A stretch of 64,000 nt of DNA. Source: Vitrella brassicaformis (taxonomy: Eukaryota > Sar > Vitrellaceae). The position numbers and the translations under genes are program-made. The notes beneath the pieces were generated by a model, which was given only the letters and a program-made list of their open reading frames with translations, had not been told where the DNA came from and ran no database searches. The stretch lies in contig CDMY01000688.1 of the NCBI GenBank assembly GCA_001179505.1, forward strand, positions 62,001 to 126,000. The letters are read 5' to 3'. Each line of letters starts with the position of its first letter. Positions within the stretch are counted from its first letter, which is position 1. This document shows positions 59,363 through 64,000 of the stretch, one piece after another.

Positions 59363-61281
59363 CTATTGAGCACGTGCCACCCACTCACTGGCCCGGCCCC
59401 CACCACCACACAGCCCAACAATCACCTTTGCCGCCTCGCTGGCCCCGTCCTCCAGCCGCACTTGCATCCCTACCGACTCGATGGCTGCACGCCTCTCGGG
59501 CGGCACCACACACACGCTCCCATCATGGGATCGACCCAACAGCTGGCCCAGCAGCCCACTTAGGCACGCTGCGGCCTCGACAACGGAGGTCCCCTCCAGC
59601 AGTGAGAGGAAGACAGAGCCATCAACCTGAGTGACACGGACAGACATGACCCCACACCTCGCTTGCCGCATCTCTCTCTGTGCGTGTGTCTTGTCTTTGT
59701 GGTTTGGCACCTACCGCGACATTGAGATCCACAAGCCGCTTGCACCACACCTGACACACACACACACACACACACGACTCATGCGGGGCTTTCGTTGACG
59801 TATTCTGTTCTGTTGACCTGCTGATCGAACATGAAAGGGCAGACTATCTGGGGGATGCCGGCACGACAGACAGCGGCCACCGTGCCCCCGCCACCGTGCG
59901 TGACGGCCGCCACACATGAGGGATGGCCGAGAAGACGCGACAGGTCCACCACACCAGAGAGGCGGCTGACGCCCTCGAACACCGACAGTGTGGTAGCGGC
60001 GTCGTCTGGTGAGCCGTCGGCATCCAGACTCGCAACCGGCACATGGTACACAAACCTTCACACACACACACACACACACACAGAGATGCCAGGCCACAAT
60101 GAGTCCGAGTGAGTCCCTCTCCCCTTCTGTTGTCCCATCCATCGCCTCTCACAAGCCCACCCCACCTGAGTGCAGTGGTGCGATGGACAGCCTCCAGCAC
60201 CTGCCCCACACACCGCCACGAGAAGTGGCATGCGCCGATGGCGGGCATGCTGCCGAAACACACCCACACAAACGGCTTCTCGGGCAAGCTGAGGGGCGGC
60301 ACGATGGTGCTCGATGCATCAGGCAGGGTGGCGTCGGCAGCTGCGGAGCCGACTACACGGACAGAGGGGGGCCAGTCGGCAGGGACAGCGAACAATGCGG
60401 GGCTGCAGCAAATGGGAGAGCGGGGCCCTTTGTGTGTGTGTGTGTGTGTAGGCGGGAAGGGTCGCCATGCCATGTGTTTACCTAAGTAGGTAGAGAACAG
60501 TTGCTGCATGCGGCAGCGCATCATCACCATCACCGTCATCACCAAATATGCTCTCGGGCATCCCCAGGACCTCCAGCCTCAGCTTGCCGTGGTCGTCCAT
60601 ACAAAGACGCCACATCCAGTGCCTCAACGAACGAACGAACGAATCAACACACACACAATCCACTCCACACACACACACGCAGCTGCTGACCCATGGTCTG
60701 TCTCATTTGCTCTGCTCAAACCTGAGGTCTGCCAGAGTCATCAAAGTCATATTGCCGCCCTCGGCTCGTTCCAGCCGCTCATAGATCTCCCTCCCATACT
60801 CGTCCCTGAAGGCAGCCGTGAAGCCCTCCGGCATCTCGCGAGGCGCCAAACACGGCGACAGCACCACAGCCGCACACCGATTCCCTCGCCGGTTCTCCCG
60901 CTGCACTGCGTGCCAACAGAAGAGGGCGAAATAGTTGAAGCCCACCACCCTCCTGCCCTCGCACAGCCTCGCCAGTACGGCCGCCTCCTCAGCTGAACAG
61001 AACAAAGCGTCAGCCGTTGGCCGGAGAGGGGAGCTGTCGATGCCCTCGAGAGTTAGCAGCAGCCGACTGGTCCGCTTATCATCATGTGACTCATCCGTGT
61101 GGGCTGCCGATCTCTCTGTTGGCTGCAGGTGCCTTAGAAGGGATGAGTGCGTCACGAAGAGGACAGGCAGTGAGCGGCTGACGGCCCGCGCCACGGAATA
61201 CAGCGGGAGGACATCTCCGAAAGTGCCGAGGGCTGCAACCAGCACTGGTGGTGGACGCTCCGCATTGTTAGATGCCTCCAT
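59363..61281 (-). CDS. UDP-glycosyltransferase-like protein (GT1/GT28 fold)
   Basis: Probable GT-B fold glycosyltransferase of the UGT/sterol-glucosyltransferase group, which passes sugar from a UDP-sugar to a lipid or small molecule. Exons 61281-60722, 60622-60482, 60402-60166, 60055-59818, 59750-59715 and 59626-59363 join in phase, 491 residues. The N-terminal acceptor half begins VLVAALGTFGDVLPLYSVAR, the Gly-rich loop of this fold. The donor half has FVWVCFGSMPAIG and the sugar-nucleotide motif HGGGGTVAAVCRAGIPQIVC, then PFMFDQQVWCKRLVDLNV. No signal peptide or membrane segment is seen. The acceptor is unknown; the HGGGG form is closer to sterol and macrolide enzymes than to plant PSPG boxes. 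Divergent from the next gene. Confidence 0.8.
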
Positions 61282-61558
61282 CAGAAAAGAGGGGAGATCT
61301 GCAGCACAAAGCTCGCGCCGTGTTTCCCAGAGCTCGCGTGGTGAACGGCGATTTTGCCATCTCACGCCGCCTGTCCGCCGTGTCCCTTGTCTGCGAGTGA
61401 GCGTCTGTGGCGGCCCTGCCTGTCCGCCGCTCCCGTGTCGGGTTTTCTATAGCGTAGAGCAGCGAGCGTAGCGTAGCTCAGTGGCGTTTGTGTGGACTGA
61501 CTGTCCAGCGGCGTGTTGGTTGGTTGTCTCATTCGTGTGAGCCGAGCCGGCGGCAGCC
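61282..61558. promoter_or_regulatory. Head-to-head intergenic region, glycosyltransferase / PTE-rich protein
   Basis: 277 bp between ATGs. Near the plus-strand gene is a small repeat, AGCGTAGAGCAGCGAGCGTAG (split as AGCGTAG units at 61451-61476). No known motif. Confidence 0.35.
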
Positions 61559-61961
61559 ATGACGTGGGGATTCTCCAACGGCGAACTCAAGGTGTACCAG
61601 CCGGTGGGCAAACAGAGCTGGGGCGCCGAGTGAGGGAGGGGAAGCAGACAGACAGACAGACAGACAGACAGGCGAGAGGGAGGGAGGGAGAGAGGGAGAG
61701 GAAGGCAGATAAGATCAGATCTGACCTCGGGCTGCCTGGCCCTGCCCACGAAGCATGTGTCCATTGTGCTGTCTGTCGGTTGGGTATGTGTGATGTGATC
61801 TCATATATCAGCACCAGCCGACGCACTGTGTGGCGAAGCGGGTGTTCATGGGAGCGGACACGCCCCAGCACGCGCCGCGGTACGCCGAGCCCGGCGAGAA
61901 ATTCTACAAACTCAGGGCCGAAACCCAGTGGTACTACTGGGGTAAGCAGCCACACACATGG

Positions 61962-61992
<31 letters not shown>

Positions 61993-63042
61993 AATGCGGC
62001 AAAACACGAAGGCACCCACGCAATTGTCCAATTTTGCCTGTCTGTGTGTGGTTGTGTTGTGTTGTGTCTCACACAACTCTCAGTTGAGGATTACACTGGT
62101 GTGTCGTTCACCATCCGCAAGGAGGAGCAGCAGGAGGAGGGCAGTGGTTCGGTGGCCGAGCTGCTGACCCCCCTGGCGGCCTCCCAGACCAAGTGGGACA
62201 TCTCCCCGCCCGTCACCGAGCCCCCTCCCCCCGCTCCCAGGGAACAAGAAGACGACAACAACCAGCCTGACACTGAGGCACCGCAACTCACCACAGAGAC
62301 CAACAACACCACCAAGGACGACGGCACCGACAAGAAGGAGTCGGCACCCACACCCGCACCGGCCCCTGCGCCGTCCACAGAGCAGCATGCGTCCGAGAGG
62401 CACCACCATAAGGGCGAGACGGACAGCACTGCGGCGGTGCTGCAAGACGACGGACCCGACGATGACGAGCAGGACGACAACCATCACCACCACCACCAGC
62501 AGCAGCAGCAGGGGGAGGTCATCGCACCGAAGGACACCTGCCCCAGCCCCAGCCCCCCCACCACCACCAAGCCAGAGGAGCCGACCACCACCATCACACA
62601 GGGCGGCAACCAGCACACAACCAAGGCCGACACCGCCACACCATCACCCTCCCCATCCCCACCGGCACCAGTGGTGACGGCCAACGCCGCCGCCCCGATC
62701 GTCAAGGCCGAGTGTGCGGCGGGCGGCTGCGGTGAGCAGGGGCAGGACAACAAGGCGGGGGAGGGGGAGGGCAAGGGGGCTGGGGAGGGGCAGGTCGTCG
62801 GCGCCGTCAAGGAGGTCACGCCATCGGCCTCCCCTTCGTCGGCAGCCAAGGCGGCCAAGGCCACCCAGGGCCCTGTGGGCGGTAGCGAGAGGAGTGCGGA
62901 CGCGTCGACGACTGACGTTGAGGAGCACGAAGCCATGCTGGCACACAAGCAGGCTGCCGCCGTGGCCACGGCGGCGGCAGGGGAGGGAGAGGGGGGTGAG
63001 GAGGAAAAGGAGGACGTCAGCGGCACCGAGGCCGCCGCGTAG
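61559..63042 (+). CDS. Unknown protein with long Pro/Thr/Glu/His-rich tail
   Basis: Not recognised. Exons 61559-61629, 61812-61941 and 62084-63042. The conserved-looking head is short: MTWGFSNGELKVYQPVG, HCVAKRVFMGADTPQHAPRY, AEPGEKFYKLRAETQWYYW, VEDYTGVSFTIRKEE. The remaining 300 residues are low complexity: acidic and Pro/Thr-rich, a His run at about 62484-62496, Gln, then Lys/Glu/Ala, ending GTEAAA. Exon 1 at the GTGAGG donor (61630) is out of phase with exon 2 by one base. Using the earlier donor GTGTAC (61592) restores phase without any indel, giving MTWGFSNGELK joined to HQPTHC. Likely an intrinsically disordered, possibly cytoskeletal or membrane-skeleton protein, but that is a guess. 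Confidence 0.5.
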
Positions 63043-64000
63043 ATATAGATAGACCACACACACCACACATACTCACTCCCTCACTGGGGCGAGGCGAGAG
63101 AGGGAGAGAGAAACAGATAGAGAGAGAGAGAGCGTGTGTAGATGGATGTCTGGATGTCACACCTGTGTTGTGTTGTGAGTGTGCAAAGCACGCGCGCCGG
63201 CCGCGCAGGCAGGCAGGCAGGCACACGACGGACGCTGGTGTGTGCCCTTCGGTGCGGCGCCTGGCGTGCTGGTATATCGCTATATAGATATGCCATATGT
63301 CTGTTGGCTGCTGCTGGTGCTGCTGCTTGATGAGAGAGAGGCTGTGTATACAATTGATGAGAGTGTTCCATAGAGGGAGGGAGGGAGGGAGGGAGAGGGA
63401 CAGGAGGGACAGGAGGGCGGGGCGTCTGGTGCACGCGCACGAGTGCATCTGTGTATGGGTGCATGTGTGTGCACAGGGTATGTAACTAACATACCCTCCC
63501 TGGCCGACTGACTGACTGAGTGAGTGATAGTTGCCTGCCTGCCTGCCGAGTGTGAGAGGGGAGTGGAGGTGCGGTGATGTCAATAATATTGAGAGGAGGA
63601 AGGCGATAGATAGATAGCCAGGCAGAGAGGAGGGAGGGACGAATGACGGAGGAGGAAGGGAAGGAGGACGAATGGGCGTTTTCTACAGACAGACAGCCAC
63701 GGGGCCGCCCGTCACAAAGGAAAGGACTCCAGGGGCGGCTCGGGCTGGACGACTGACTCGCCTTCTCGCCTTCTGTATCTAAACCTATGCATATGGCCTG
63801 TAGGTATTTGTAGGTCTTGTCGATGGAATCGAATGCGCCCGCCTGACTGGTTGTTGTCCGAGAGTGATGGTGCTATCTGGTGGTGTTGCCGTGTGTTGCC
63901 TTGTGCTGTCTGTCTTGTCTTGTGCTGTCTGTCTTTGACGAGCTATGCCATTCTCTCATCCTCCTTTATAGGACCTCCATGGCATCCATCCTTTCCGCTG
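63043..64000. other. 3' flank, no gene seen
   Basis: GA, GGGA and GATA repeats (about 63084-63134, 63373-63420, 63604-63617) and GGCA repeats near 63208-63222. No supportable exon. Confidence 0.5.

Noticed and set aside
1-64000. tRNA, rRNA, riboswitch or bacterial-type operon features
   Set aside because: None seen on reading both strands; the gene style is eukaryotic throughout.

Overview
This is a nuclear contig from an intron-rich, GC-rich protist. Nearly every gene is cut into many exons by short GT-AG introns, whose 3' ends are often (TG)n-CAG. The genes mix broad eukaryotic housekeeping and signalling families (Sec61 alpha, COP9 subunit 1, an SZT2-like giant, an AHI1/Jouberin-like ciliary protein) with lineage-specific secreted, TLDc and leucine-rich-like proteins. 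This suits a free-living alveolate alga; a chromerid such as Vitrella is my best guess, but that is inference. I see no tRNA, rRNA or CRISPR. Two 300-base N gaps abut long G or C runs.

Layout. 1-1834 (-): 3'-incomplete membrane protein with basic EEVRxxRL repeats; 2084-3611 (+): Sec61 alpha; 4787-5890 (+): acidic Gln-rich protein behind a gap; 6885-7775 (-) and 7886-9558 (+): head-to-head secreted proteins; 10471-12558 (-): TLDc protein whose first exon is split by a hAT-like MITE; 13431-15306 (-): MCT-like MFS transporter; 15526-17190 (-): F-box-like/TM/zinc-finger protein; 17211-18163 (-): small unknown; 18375-21094 (+): CSN1; 21456-23069 (-): RNase III; 23330-41406 (+): SZT2-like protein of about 5,600 residues; 41914-46475 (-): AHI1-like; 46612-47849: broken and inverted HypX fragments fused to an ankyrin gene; 48445-51131 (+): HypX-like formyltransferase/enoyl-CoA hydratase fusion; 52645-56601 (-): repeat protein with a C-terminal TLDc; 56949-59204 (+): its paralog without TLDc; 59363-61281 (-): glycosyltransferase; 61559-63042 (+): Pro/Thr/Glu-rich unknown.

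Genes are tightly packed. Many start head to head across 110-350 bp, suggesting shared promoters. The genes do not form one pathway. The most striking one is the intron-bearing HypX-like gene. In bacteria HypX makes CO for [NiFe]-hydrogenase maturation, so a eukaryotic copy, with partial duplicates next to it, is unexpected.

Exon joins were chosen by hand from GT/AG signals, reading frame and phase, so boundaries may be off by a base or two. In at least four genes the frame is kept only if one base is added or removed in a G/C run. I read these as assembly indels first and as real mutations second.
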